Positions 1 to 7,826 of a DNA stretch of 64,000 bases are shown piece after piece (position 1 is the first letter of the stretch; every line of letters starts with the position of its first letter). The notes beneath the pieces are model-generated. The model ran no database searches, was not told where the DNA came from, and saw only the letters and a list, made by a program, of their open reading frames with translations. Source of the DNA: Flavobacteriales bacterium (GTDB lineage Bacteria; Bacteroidota; Bacteroidia; Flavobacteriales_F; PHOS-HE28). Both the position numbers and the translations under genes were made by a program. The stretch is from the NCBI GenBank assembly GCA_016717305.1, contig JADKFY010000014.1, forward strand, positions 65,845 through 129,844. The letters run 5' to 3'.

Positions 1-1
1 A

Positions 2-1567
2 ATGAGTGAGGGATCGATCCCACTCTTTTCATGGAAACGGTTCTTTAGTCGTTCTCTTGGCTCGGTCAGCAGTGTAGTATTATTGGTGCATCTGGTGCCT
101 TTGGCGCTTAGTGCTCAACAGGATAGCTTGGCTTTGCGATACGCCGCCACGATAACCGAGGCGGATATGCGGACCCACTTGACCATTCTTGCGAGTGATG
201 CATACATGGGCCGTGATACGGGCAAGGAGGGCCAGAAGATGGCTGCGGCCTACTTGAAGTCACAATTCCAAAAGGACGGCATTCCGCCGGTACCTGTCGA
301 TCGACCGGATCTTATTGAAGAAGGGTATTTCCAAACCTATCAGCTCGTAGAGGAGAAGAAGGGATCCATTCGATTGATGGACATGCGCGATACATTGACC
401 CTGGGCAACGGGTTGATCTATTTTGGCGAGGACCTACGGAGCGATCGTAATGTGAAGCAGCTCCAGTGGCTGGGAAATGGGGCTTCGGAAAGATCCAAGA
501 AGGTTGACCCGGTGGTGCTTTTGGTGGAAGACGGGAGTAAGGAAGTGACGGAGATGATGGTATGGGCCGTTGCGCGTATGGAGAAACTGCGTGAGAAGGG
601 TGCAGAAGTGATCATCATCGCGACACCCCGGATGGCAGAGTTGGAGGCCAAGCTCGGTCACCAACTTTCCGGAAGTCGAGTACGCCTAGCGGATGGTCGG
701 AAGAAAGTTGATGCGACGAGTACCCAGTTGATCTTGATCGATGCCGTTCGCATGGAGGGCTTATTTCCCAAGACCAGCTGGGCAAAACTTTCAAAAAGGA
801 AAGGGGAAAGAGTAGTGCCGGTCGACCTCACCTTGGTGTACACCCCACAGGAGGGGGAATTACAGGCAGAGAATGTTTTGGCCTACATCGAGGGCACGGA
901 TAAGAAGGAAGAACTCGTTGTGATCACAGCACACTACGACCACATCGGTGTAGAGAACGGCGTGGTATACAACGGTGCCGATGACGATGGATCCGGTACG
1001 GTGGCGCTCCTAGGGATCGCAAAGGCCTTGGCCAGAGCCAAGGCCGAAGGGCACGGACCCCGTCGAAGTGTGCTCGTTATGCCGGTAAGCGGCGAAGAGA
1101 AGGGTTTACTTGGATCCCGTTACTACAGCGAACACCCGGTTTTTCCTTTGGAGAACACGGTTGCCGATCTTAATATCGATATGATCGGTAGAACGGATAG
1201 CGCCCATATGGCCAAAGCGCCATACGTGTACGTGATCGGCAGTGACCGATTGAGCATGGGCCTTCACGATATCAACGAGGCCGCCAACACGAACTACAGC
1301 AAGCTGGACCTGGATTACACCTTCAACGCACCGGACGACCCCAATCGATTCTACTTCCGAAGTGACCATTACAATTTTGCCCGAAAGGGGGTTCCGAGCA
1401 TCTTCTACTTCAGCGGGGTACACGAAGACTATCACCAGCCAGGAGATGATGTGGAGAAGATCCAATTCGATCTTTTACATCAACGGACGCTTTTGGTGTT
1501 CCATACGGCTTGGATGCTGGCCAACATGGAAGAGCGGATAGCTGTGGATAAGGCGCTTAAGCCGTGA
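2..1567 (+). CDS. M28-family zinc aminopeptidase, secreted
   Basis: Likely a secreted metallopeptidase that removes N-terminal residues from peptides outside the cytoplasm. The 521-residue protein has a hydrophobic signal segment at about residues 18-38 ending in LALSA. The M28 zinc site is visible: HYDH at about 311-314, GADDDGSG at about 325-332, GEEKGLLGS at about 364-372, NIDMIGR at about 394-400, and a C-terminal histidine region around HEDYHQPGDD (about residue 475). Between the signal and the catalytic domain lies a region of about 200 residues that probably holds a PA-like insert. The ATG is at base 2, so an earlier in-frame start outside the window cannot be excluded. It converges on the TlpA-like gene with only 3 bases between the stops. 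The family call is firm; the substrate is unknown. Confidence 0.9.
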   Translation: MSEGSIPLFSWKRFFSRSLGSVSSVVLLVHLVPLALSAQQDSLALRYAATITEADMRTHLTILASDAYMGRDTGKEGQKMAAAYLKSQFQKDGIPPVPVDRPDLIEEGYFQTYQLVEEKKGSIRLMDMRDTLTLGNGLIYFGEDLRSDRNVKQLQWLGNGASERSKKVDPVVLLVEDGSKEVTEMMVWAVARMEKLREKGAEVIIIATPRMAELEAKLGHQLSGSRVRLADGRKKVDATSTQLILIDAVRMEGLFPKTSWAKLSKRKGERVVPVDLTLVYTPQEGELQAENVLAYIEGTDKKEELVVITAHYDHIGVENGVVYNGADDDGSGTVALLGIAKALARAKAEGHGPRRSVLVMPVSGEEKGLLGSRYYSEHPVFPLENTVADLNIDMIGRTDSAHMAKAPYVYVIGSDRLSMGLHDINEAANTNYSKLDLDYTFNAPDDPNRFYFRSDHYNFARKGVPSIFYFSGVHEDYHQPGDDVEKIQFDLLHQRTLLVFHTAWMLANMEERIAVDKALKP

Positions 1568-1570
1568 TCC

Positions 1571-2844
1571 CTATCGCAAGGCTACCCTGTTGGCGTGTGC
1601 AATGGGCTCCTCAAGCAACTGCTGCACAAAAGCATCCAAGTTGCGCTTGTAGGTTACGTAATGTTCACCGGTGCTAGGGCCGTAGAAACCGGTTCTGATA
1701 CGGCGTACTTTACCGTTCCGGTCCACGAATATACAGGTGGGGTAGCTCATGATATGATCGAGAAAGGGAAGCTTCTCAGCGGTATTCTCCTTGTTGGCCA
1801 CCCCTCCGTACAAAAGCGTGTGCCTAACGCCCAGAGTCCGCTGAAAATGGCGGAGTCCGGCCATTGCACGCGTCGTATCAGGATATCGCTCGAAGGCAAT
1901 GGCGATCACCTCTAGACCCTTGTCCTTGTAAGTGCCATATAATTCATTCAGGAGGTTGGTCTCATCCACACAATTGGGACACCAGCTGCCCATGATCTGC
2001 ACCATGAGCGCTTTACCTTTGAAAAGTGGATCGGTCGGGGAAACAAGCTGGCCATCAAGGTCCGGAAAGCGGAAATCTACCATTTCGTACCCTTCTCTCA
2101 GCGAGGTTAGGGAGTCGGGGTTTTGCAATGCATAAGCATCATTCCGTGTAGCTACCCATGGCTCTTCCCAATGGTTTCCGCTGCGGAAACTCCCGACAAG
2201 GCTATCCCCTTCAAGGCGGCCAGGAACAGGAATGCGTGTGATCCGTCGAAGCAGGACAGCTTGAGGGAATCATTGTGTACGATCCCTTCCAGATAACGGT
2301 AATCGCCGGTTTCCGTGAGGAAGGTACCCGTTGCTCTTCCGTTGTCATGCTGTTCAAAAAGGCCAATGGCGTTGTAGGCATCGTCCGTGCCCATGCTGAA
2401 ATGTGTTTCCCAAGTCCCAGTAACACGCGTTTTTCCGTTGCTGGGCCCCGGAAAGCGGTGATCGGTATGTGCGGAAGCAACAAATGGGATGTGATACTGG
2501 GGGCCCTTTAAGTAGTTGAACCACTCGCCCTTGATGGTACTGTCGTTGAGAAGAACACCCCGGAATTCGGAATCGAAGAGCGGCATGCGCAAGAGAAAGC
2601 TATCATTGCGGAACTCGACATCATCCACCCTGATGTCCTCTGCGCCGTTGTGTACGTGGGCGACCCACGCACCATTGTCTTCTTTCTTCAGGCTGAAATT
2701 GAACGGCAATGGGTCTCCAAGAAGGTCAAGTTCCATCCGCCAAGTACCCGTATGGACCCCGGTTTTGGCAACTGGTGCTGTTGGACCACAACCAGAGGTG
2801 CAGACCAGTATCGCGAAAAGCAAGATCCGTATAGCAGCACGCAT
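1571..2844 (-). pseudogene. TlpA-like thioredoxin-fold lipoprotein, split by one frameshift
   Basis: Two adjacent open frames together make one lipoprotein of about 425 residues. The upstream frame (2844-2152) starts with a lipoprotein signal (lipobox TSGC) and a beta-rich N-terminal domain. The downstream frame (2128-1571) carries a thioredoxin-fold domain with redox motif WCPNC in GSWCPNCVDE, typical of TlpA/ResA-like thiol-disulfide oxidoreductases. Reading across the join in a shifted frame from the GGGG run at 2206-2209 restores continuous protein (GDSLVGSFRSGNHWEEPW, then ALQNPDSLTS), so exactly one G is missing. This is either a sequencing error or a recent inactivating mutation. If intact it would be a periplasm-facing lipoprotein that reduces disulfides. 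No stop or decay is seen elsewhere in the gene. Confidence 0.85.
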
Positions 2845-2934
2845 AGCGGCGCAATATACCGGTGAGCCTGCACTGATAGGTACACGAAGTAGCCCGATCC
2901 TTGCGATCCGAAGCGGGTACTAGCGGAACGAAGG

Positions 2935-4497
2935 TTATAGATCGAACTTGATGCCTTGTGCCAAGGGCAACGAGGAACCGTAGTTTATCGTGTTCGTTTG
3001 ACGGCGCATGTAGGCTTTCCACGCATCGGAACCACTTTCACGTCCACCACCGGTTTCCTTCTCACCACCGAACGCGCCACCGATCTCTGCCCCGCTGGTA
3101 CCGATGTTCACATTGGCGATGCCGCAATCGCTACCCGCCGCGCTCAGAAAGCGTTCTGCCTCGCGCAGGTCTTGGGTCATGATCGCGCTGCTGAGCCCTT
3201 GTTTTACCCCGTTCTGTATGGCAATGGCTTCATTGATGTCGCCGGAATAACGCAGTAGGTAAAGGATGGGCGCGAAGGTCTCCTCTTGGACGATGGTCAT
3301 TTCGGGTTTTGCCTCCACGATCGCAGGCTTCACGTAGCAGCCGCTTTCGTGATCATCGCCACTAAGCACACCACCCTCGACCAGGATGGTTGCACCTTGC
3401 TCCTTCGCTGCTTTTAGGGCGTTCTGGTACATGGCCACAGCCCCCTTGTCGATCAGTGGTCCCACGTGGTTCTTTTCATCCAGTGGATCACCGATCCTTA
3501 ATTGACCATAGGCCTTCACCAGTTTGGTCTTGAAGCTGTCGTACACCTTATCGTGGATGATCAAGCGACGTGTGCTTGTGCAGCGCTGACCGCATGTTCC
3601 CACAGCTCCGAAAACAGCTCCTATCAGGCTCATGTCCAGATCCGCTTTATCGCTGATGATGATCGCATTGTTCCCGCCCAATTCCAACAGTGATCGGCCT
3701 AAGCGTTGGCCAACTGCAGCAGAAACCGCTTTTCCCATGCGCGTGCTTCCCGTGGCGCTGACCAAAGGGATATGCGTATCGTTCGCGAGCCACTCACCCA
3801 CCTCGCGCCCACCGTTGATCACGACTGAAACACCTTCCGGTACACCGTTGCGTTTGAACACTTCCGCGGCAATGTGTTGGCATGCGATACTACAAAGTGG
3901 GACTTTTTCGCTGGGCTTCCACAGGCACACGTCGCCGCTTACCCATGCAAGAGCGGTGTTCCAGCACCACACGGCTACTGGAAAGTTGAAGGCCGTGATG
4001 ATGCCGACCAACCCGTAGGGGTGCCATTGCTCGTACATGCGATGGTCAGGGCGTTCGCTGTGCATGGTAAGACCATGGAGTTGGCGGGAAAGGCCAACTG
4101 CGAAGTCGCAGATATCGATCATTTCCTGCACCTCACCGAGTCCTTCCTGATAGCTTTTGCCCATCTCATAACTCACCAACTTTCCTAGATCCGACTTGTG
4201 CTTCCGTAGTTCTTCTCCAAGTTGCCGAACCACTTCACCGCGCTTTGGGGCGGGCCAAGTGCGCCACTCGGTGAAAGCCTTTTCAGCAGTTACACGAACA
4301 GCCGCATACTCCTTTTGCGAAGCACCACGGACACTGCCGATCAACGCACCATCCACTGGGCTGCGGCTTTCGATCAGCTCACCCTCTCCGGCAAGCCATG
4401 TTGCGCCAGTACCAACTCCGCTGTTCAGCTCTTGTATGCCCAAGTTCTTCAATACGGCCTCGATCTTATTCTGCGGAGTTGTCAAAGTGGAGCTCAT
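2935..4497 (-). CDS. ALDH7-type aldehyde dehydrogenase (aminoadipate-semialdehyde dehydrogenase-like)
   Basis: NAD-dependent aldehyde dehydrogenase of about 520 residues, closest in appearance to the antiquitin (ALDH7A1) / piperideine-6-carboxylate dehydrogenase group of lysine catabolism. The catalytic glutamate lies in LLELGGNN and the catalytic cysteine in TCGQRCTSTRRL, a signature I associate with ALDH7. The substrate-pocket segment ITAFNFPVAVWCWN and the C-terminal FGGEKETGGGRESGSD are also typical. I chose the ATG at 4497 (MSSTLTT) over an open extension to 4554, because the extension has no homolog-like content and covers the -7 box at 4537-4544. Monocistronic, with no lysine-pathway neighbour in the window, so the exact substrate is inferred only. 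Confidence 0.9.
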   Translation of the reverse strand: MSSTLTTPQNKIEAVLKNLGIQELNSGVGTGATWLAGEGELIESRSPVDGALIGSVRGASQKEYAAVRVTAEKAFTEWRTWPAPKRGEVVRQLGEELRKHKSDLGKLVSYEMGKSYQEGLGEVQEMIDICDFAVGLSRQLHGLTMHSERPDHRMYEQWHPYGLVGIITAFNFPVAVWCWNTALAWVSGDVCLWKPSEKVPLCSIACQHIAAEVFKRNGVPEGVSVVINGGREVGEWLANDTHIPLVSATGSTRMGKAVSAAVGQRLGRSLLELGGNNAIIISDKADLDMSLIGAVFGAVGTCGQRCTSTRRLIIHDKVYDSFKTKLVKAYGQLRIGDPLDEKNHVGPLIDKGAVAMYQNALKAAKEQGATILVEGGVLSGDDHESGCYVKPAIVEAKPEMTIVQEETFAPILYLLRYSGDINEAIAIQNGVKQGLSSAIMTQDLREAERFLSAAGSDCGIANVNIGTSGAEIGGAFGGEKETGGGRESGSDAWKAYMRRQTNTINYGSSLPLAQGIKFDL

Positions 4498-4536
4498 GGG
4501 ATTTGTTTGATCGTTGTGGTTCTTGGAAATCGGGTG

Positions 4537-4544
4537 CAAAGGTA
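4537..4544 (-). promoter_or_regulatory. Bacteroidota -7 promoter element for the aldehyde dehydrogenase
   Basis: On the minus strand this reads TACCTTTG, a match to the TAnnTTTG element recognised by the Bacteroidota primary sigma factor. It lies 39 bases upstream of the chosen ATG at 4497. A clear TTTG at the -33 position was not seen, so the call rests on the -7 box and its position. Confidence 0.5.
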
Positions 4545-4647
4545 GTACGGTCAAAAATTCGATTTCTGTTAAGGTCGGTAGGCGAAGTACCCAGGAAGAT
4601 CATCTTCGTTGCCGGAACTGGACAAAGCATTGATTATCAACAAGATA

Positions 4648-4661
4648 TATCGACGTCGATA
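4648..4661. repeat. 14-bp perfect palindrome beside a DnaA-box-like 9-mer
   Basis: TATCGACGTCGATA at 4648-4661 is a perfect palindrome in the 254-bp region between the dehydrogenase start and the end of the methyltransferase. Six bases away, TTATCAACA at 4634-4642 resembles a DnaA box (consensus TTATCCACA). The palindrome could be a dimeric-regulator operator. A single DnaA-like 9-mer is not evidence of an origin. Confidence 0.35.
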
Positions 4662-4751
4662 ATCGCGCCCAGAATCGCTTTCGCATACATGCGATAGGTG
4701 GAGTACTGCAAAAGAGCACAAAGTGCTTTAAACGTTCTAAAATAGGCCTTC

Positions 4752-5645
4752 TCAGAGCTCCGCCTTTCTCGCAATGTACAAAGTGCTCGAAGTCGGTCGC
4801 CCCGAGAGCACACTCATGACATTTGACCAAAGACCCTTGACGGTTCCGATCAAGAGCGCCCATGGCTTTCTAGCGCCTAAATAGGTTTCGCTGAGCAAGG
4901 AGATATACGGTGCATCCATCCACATCCGCTTGGTCTCCACCAATTGGAAGCCGTGTTGGTGCAAAAGTGTCCGTATGTCTTCCTGTCGAAAATGTGTAAG
5001 ATGGCGAGGAACGTCCCACGCGGCCCAATGGGTGTCGTAGTGTGCACAATCCCAGCTGCCTCGATCTGGCACGGCGATCACTAAAACGCCTCTATCGGCG
5101 AGCAGCGCAAATAGTCGTTTGAATGTACCACGAAGGTCAGGAAGGTGTTCAAGTACGTGCCATAGGGTAACTACTTGGAACTGCTCCTGGGCAGGGACCA
5201 ACTCTATTGAAGGAACCACCGGAATGCTAAAGTTGGCAATGACTTGTGCACGAGCTTGTGTACTTGGTTCTACGCCTTGAACGAGGTAACCACGACTCAT
5301 CAAATGCGCGAGGAACTCTCCGGTTCCGCAACCCAAGTCCAGCACTTTGCCGTTGGGTTGGAGAGCGTGAATAATCTTATACTTACTATTGAGTGCCCAT
5401 TTCCGGGCTAATTTGTACAGCTTATCCTGCAGTGTGGCTGAGGTATTCGAGTGGGAGATGTAGTGCTCTGCTTCGTAATATTTGCCTAGTTCGCTACTAA
5501 TGGGTCTTGGATTTGTGAAGCGTAGGCCACATACCGCACAATCAACGAGTTGGAAGGTCTCTAGGGAGATCGAATGATCCCTTACAGAAAGGGAGGGGTT
5601 CAATTTTTCAGAACCACATGAGGGGCAGGATTTGAGCTGTTCCAA
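4752..5645 (-). CDS. Class I SAM-dependent methyltransferase with N-terminal zinc knuckle
   Basis: A 297-residue methyltransferase. Residues 7-10 and 36-39 contain CPSC and CAVC, a probable zinc ribbon. The Rossmann SAM site starts at about residue 101 with VLDLGCGTGEFL, followed by GVEPS (acidic residue binding the ribose) and the post-II motif LWHVLEHLPD. The architecture fits the Methyltransf_23 group, whose substrates vary; I cannot name one. The gene follows mnmG on the same strand with about 100 bases between them, an arrangement I recall as common in Flavobacteriia. The start at 5645 is TTG with no in-frame ATG nearby, so the N-terminus is uncertain. A parS-like site lies 7 bases upstream of that start. 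Confidence 0.85.
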   Translation of the reverse strand: MEQLKSCPSCGSEKLNPSLSVRDHSISLETFQLVDCAVCGLRFTNPRPISSELGKYYEAEHYISHSNTSATLQDKLYKLARKWALNSKYKIIHALQPNGKVLDLGCGTGEFLAHLMSRGYLVQGVEPSTQARAQVIANFSIPVVPSIELVPAQEQFQVVTLWHVLEHLPDLRGTFKRLFALLADRGVLVIAVPDRGSWDCAHYDTHWAAWDVPRHLTHFRQEDIRTLLHQHGFQLVETKRMWMDAPYISLLSETYLGARKPWALLIGTVKGLWSNVMSVLSGRPTSSTLYIARKAEL

Positions 5646-5651
5646 AGCGTA

Positions 5652-5667
5652 TGTTCCACGTGGAACG
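5652..5667. promoter_or_regulatory. parS: parS-like centromere site 1
   Basis: TGTTCCACGTGGAACG matches the broadly conserved ParB-binding consensus TGTTnCACGTGnAACA at 15 of 16 positions and contains the perfect palindrome GTTCCACGTGGAAC. It sits between mnmG and the methyltransferase. The identical 19-mer, including the trailing ATC, recurs twice within 2 kb. Confidence 0.8.
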
Positions 5668-5744
5668 ATCAGGTGAATAATGGGTTCGGATCGACGATCA
5701 GCGTGCGAAATTTGGGGTCTGTAGTATGGAAGGTTTGGCTATGT

Positions 5745-7625
5745 TCATCGACCAAGATAGACCATAAGCACGTTAAGGTCGGAAGGTGATACGCCGCTGA
5801 TCCGTGATGCTTGTCCAAGCGTTCCGGGTCGCACCTTATCCAGCTTGATGCGAGCTTCCATAGAGAGGGAGGTCAGCTTGGCGTAGTCCATCTCAAACTC
5901 AAGAGGGACGTTTTCCAATCGGGTTACCTTTTCGGCCATGTCTCTCTCTTTTTCCAAGTAGCCATCATACTTCACGTTGATCTCAACTTGTTCGATCACC
6001 TCTGCTCGGAGTTCATCTGATCCATCCGCCACCTCGGCAATTCGATCAGAAAGAGGTTCTAGGTCGGCATAAGTGACTTGTGGCCTACGAAGCAATTCGT
6101 AGAGCTTAAGTTTCTGCTTCACTGGAGATGTTCCACGTGGAACGATCACCTCATTTGCGGCTTCTGGACCAACGCTTTCGGCCTTAAGCGCATGTACCAA
6201 TGCCTTGCTGCACTGATTCTTCCGTTCGACCCTATCCAGTCGTTCATTACTGGCGAGACCGATTGCATTTGATCGCGGTGTTAAGCGTAGATCGGCGTTG
6301 TCTTGGCGAAGCAGGATCCTGAATTCAGCACGGCTGGTGAACATGCGGTATGGCTCCTCTGTCCCTTTTGTGATGAGGTCATCTATCAATACGCCTATAT
6401 ACGCCTCGTCCCGTCGCAGGATGAATGGATCCCGCTCCTTCAACTTCAAATGCGCATTCATCCCCGCCATGAGCCCCTGGCATGCGGCTTCTTCATAGCC
6501 CGTGGTTCCATTGATCTGACCTGCGAAATACAATCCCTGTACGAGTTTGGTTTCCAACGTATGCTTGAGTTGCGTTGGGGGGAAGTAGTCGTATTCCACC
6601 GCGTAACCCGGCCGGAACATACGTGCATGGGCAAAACCCGGGATCTTGCGCAAGGCGGCCAATTGAACCTCTTCCGGCAAGCTGGTGCTGAAACCGTTTA
6701 TGTAGGTTTCCACTGTATCCCAACCCTCTGGCTCCACGAAGATCTGATGGCGGTCTTTGTCGGCGAAACGGTCGATCTTGTCCTCGATGCTCGGGCAGTA
6801 CCTAGGTCCAATTCCTTGGATCCGACCATTGAACATAGGGCTTCGGTCGAACCCGGTACGGAGGATGTCATGCACCTCTGTGCTGGTATACGTGATCCAA
6901 CAGGGCAATTGCTTTTGGGCTGGAAGGGTAGTCGGTGAGAAGCTGAATTTACTTGGGTTCGTATCACCTGGCTGTTCTTCAAGAACGGAATAGTCAATAC
7001 TCCGGCCATCTACTCGTGGTGGTGTCCCGGTCTTCATACGGCCAGATTCAAAGCCTAGACCCACCAACTGCTCAGTGATCCCATGACTGGCCTTTTCACC
7101 TGCTCTTCCCCCACCAATTTGTCGCTCTCCGATGTGCATTTGGCCATTCATGAACGTGCCGCTCGTAAGCACGACAGCACGACAATGAATAACTGCCCCG
7201 AGACCGGTTCGCACTCCGACAACCACTCCAGCTTCGATCTCTATACCAGAGACACTATCCTGCCAAAAGTGGACATTGGGCGTTTGTTCGAGCATTCTTC
7301 GCCACTCTGCGGCGAACAAGTTGCGATCATTCTGGGTACGAGGGCTCCACATGGCCGGCCCCTTGCTACGGTTCAACATCCGGAACTGGACCGTGCTACG
7401 GTCGCTTATGATCCCGGAATAGCCTCCAATGGCATCTACTTCCCGCACGATCTGGCCCTTCGCAACACCACCCATTGCCGGGTTGCAGCTCATCTGGCCA
7501 ATGACGCCCATATTCATGGTCACCAGCAGGACTTTCGATCCCATGTTAGCAGCAGCAGCAGCGGCCTCACAGCCGGCGTGCCCACCTCCCACTACCACAA
7601 TGTCGTATGGCTCCGTATTGTTCAT
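5745..7625 (-). CDS. mnmG: tRNA uridine-5-carboxymethylaminomethyl(34) synthesis enzyme MnmG
   Basis: FAD-dependent subunit that, with the GTPase MnmE, installs the (carboxymethyl)aminomethyl group on wobble uridine 34 of several tRNAs. The N-terminus has the dinucleotide-binding GGGHAGCEAAAAAA. The family-specific MSCNPAMGGVAKGQ, RSKGPAMWSPRTQNDR, GGGRAGEKASHGI, KTGTPPR and GQINGTTGYEEAACQG follow in order, and the C-terminal helical domain ends with SRISGVSPSD. Length is about 626 residues, normal for the family. The ATG at 7625 is preferred; an in-frame GTG at 7634 would add three residues inside the upstream parS site. A second parS-like site (6129-6144) is embedded in the coding sequence and encodes VPRGT. 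mnmE is not in this window. Confidence 0.97.
   Translation of the reverse strand: MNNTEPYDIVVVGGGHAGCEAAAAAANMGSKVLLVTMNMGVIGQMSCNPAMGGVAKGQIVREVDAIGGYSGIISDRSTVQFRMLNRSKGPAMWSPRTQNDRNLFAAEWRRMLEQTPNVHFWQDSVSGIEIEAGVVVGVRTGLGAVIHCRAVVLTSGTFMNGQMHIGERQIGGGRAGEKASHGITEQLVGLGFESGRMKTGTPPRVDGRSIDYSVLEEQPGDTNPSKFSFSPTTLPAQKQLPCWITYTSTEVHDILRTGFDRSPMFNGRIQGIGPRYCPSIEDKIDRFADKDRHQIFVEPEGWDTVETYINGFSTSLPEEVQLAALRKIPGFAHARMFRPGYAVEYDYFPPTQLKHTLETKLVQGLYFAGQINGTTGYEEAACQGLMAGMNAHLKLKERDPFILRRDEAYIGVLIDDLITKGTEEPYRMFTSRAEFRILLRQDNADLRLTPRSNAIGLASNERLDRVERKNQCSKALVHALKAESVGPEAANEVIVPRGTSPVKQKLKLYELLRRPQVTYADLEPLSDRIAEVADGSDELRAEVIEQVEINVKYDGYLEKERDMAEKVTRLENVPLEFEMDYAKLTSLSMEARIKLDKVRPGTLGQASRISGVSPSDLNVLMVYLGR
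6129..6144. promoter_or_regulatory. parS: parS-like centromere site 2, inside mnmG
   Basis: TGTTCCACGTGGAACG, 15 of 16 positions of the ParB-binding consensus, lies within the mnmG coding sequence. It is 477 bases from site 1 and 1,498 bases from site 3 and shares the same 19-base block with both. Confidence 0.78.
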
Positions 7626-7626
7626 G

Positions 7627-7642
7627 TGTTCCACGTGGAACG
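7627..7642. promoter_or_regulatory. parS: parS-like centromere site 3, at the mnmG start
   Basis: TGTTCCACGTGGAACG directly precedes the mnmG ATG (7625) and would form part of its 5' leader. Together with sites 1 and 2 it makes a cluster of the kind that nucleates ParB loading near replication origins. No parA or parB gene is present in the window. Confidence 0.8.
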
Positions 7643-7710
7643 ATCTTTTGTGGATCCCTGATCTTCAGTGGTTTAAGCCTCTAAGGTAGGGATAGGTCCC
7701 ATGGGCGCGG

Positions 7711-7718
7711 CAAAGGTA
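7711..7718 (-). promoter_or_regulatory. Bacteroidota -7 promoter element for mnmG
   Basis: TACCTTTG on the minus strand, 85 bases upstream of the mnmG ATG. Transcription from here would give a leader containing parS site 3, so bound ParB could interfere with mnmG expression. No clear -33 box was seen. Confidence 0.45.
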
Positions 7719-7826
7719 GATCGATCCATAGCGAAGTTGGATCCGGTTTGCACCAAAGAGCAAAACTGCCTTCAACCCATATCTTTCGCTCATACCGGAC
7801 GAACGGGAACACTTCACACCAAGAAC

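Noticed and set aside
2200..2215. Programmed -1 frameshift in the TlpA-like gene
   Set aside because: No heptameric slippery sequence; only a single GGG codon could re-pair. A missing base explains it more simply.
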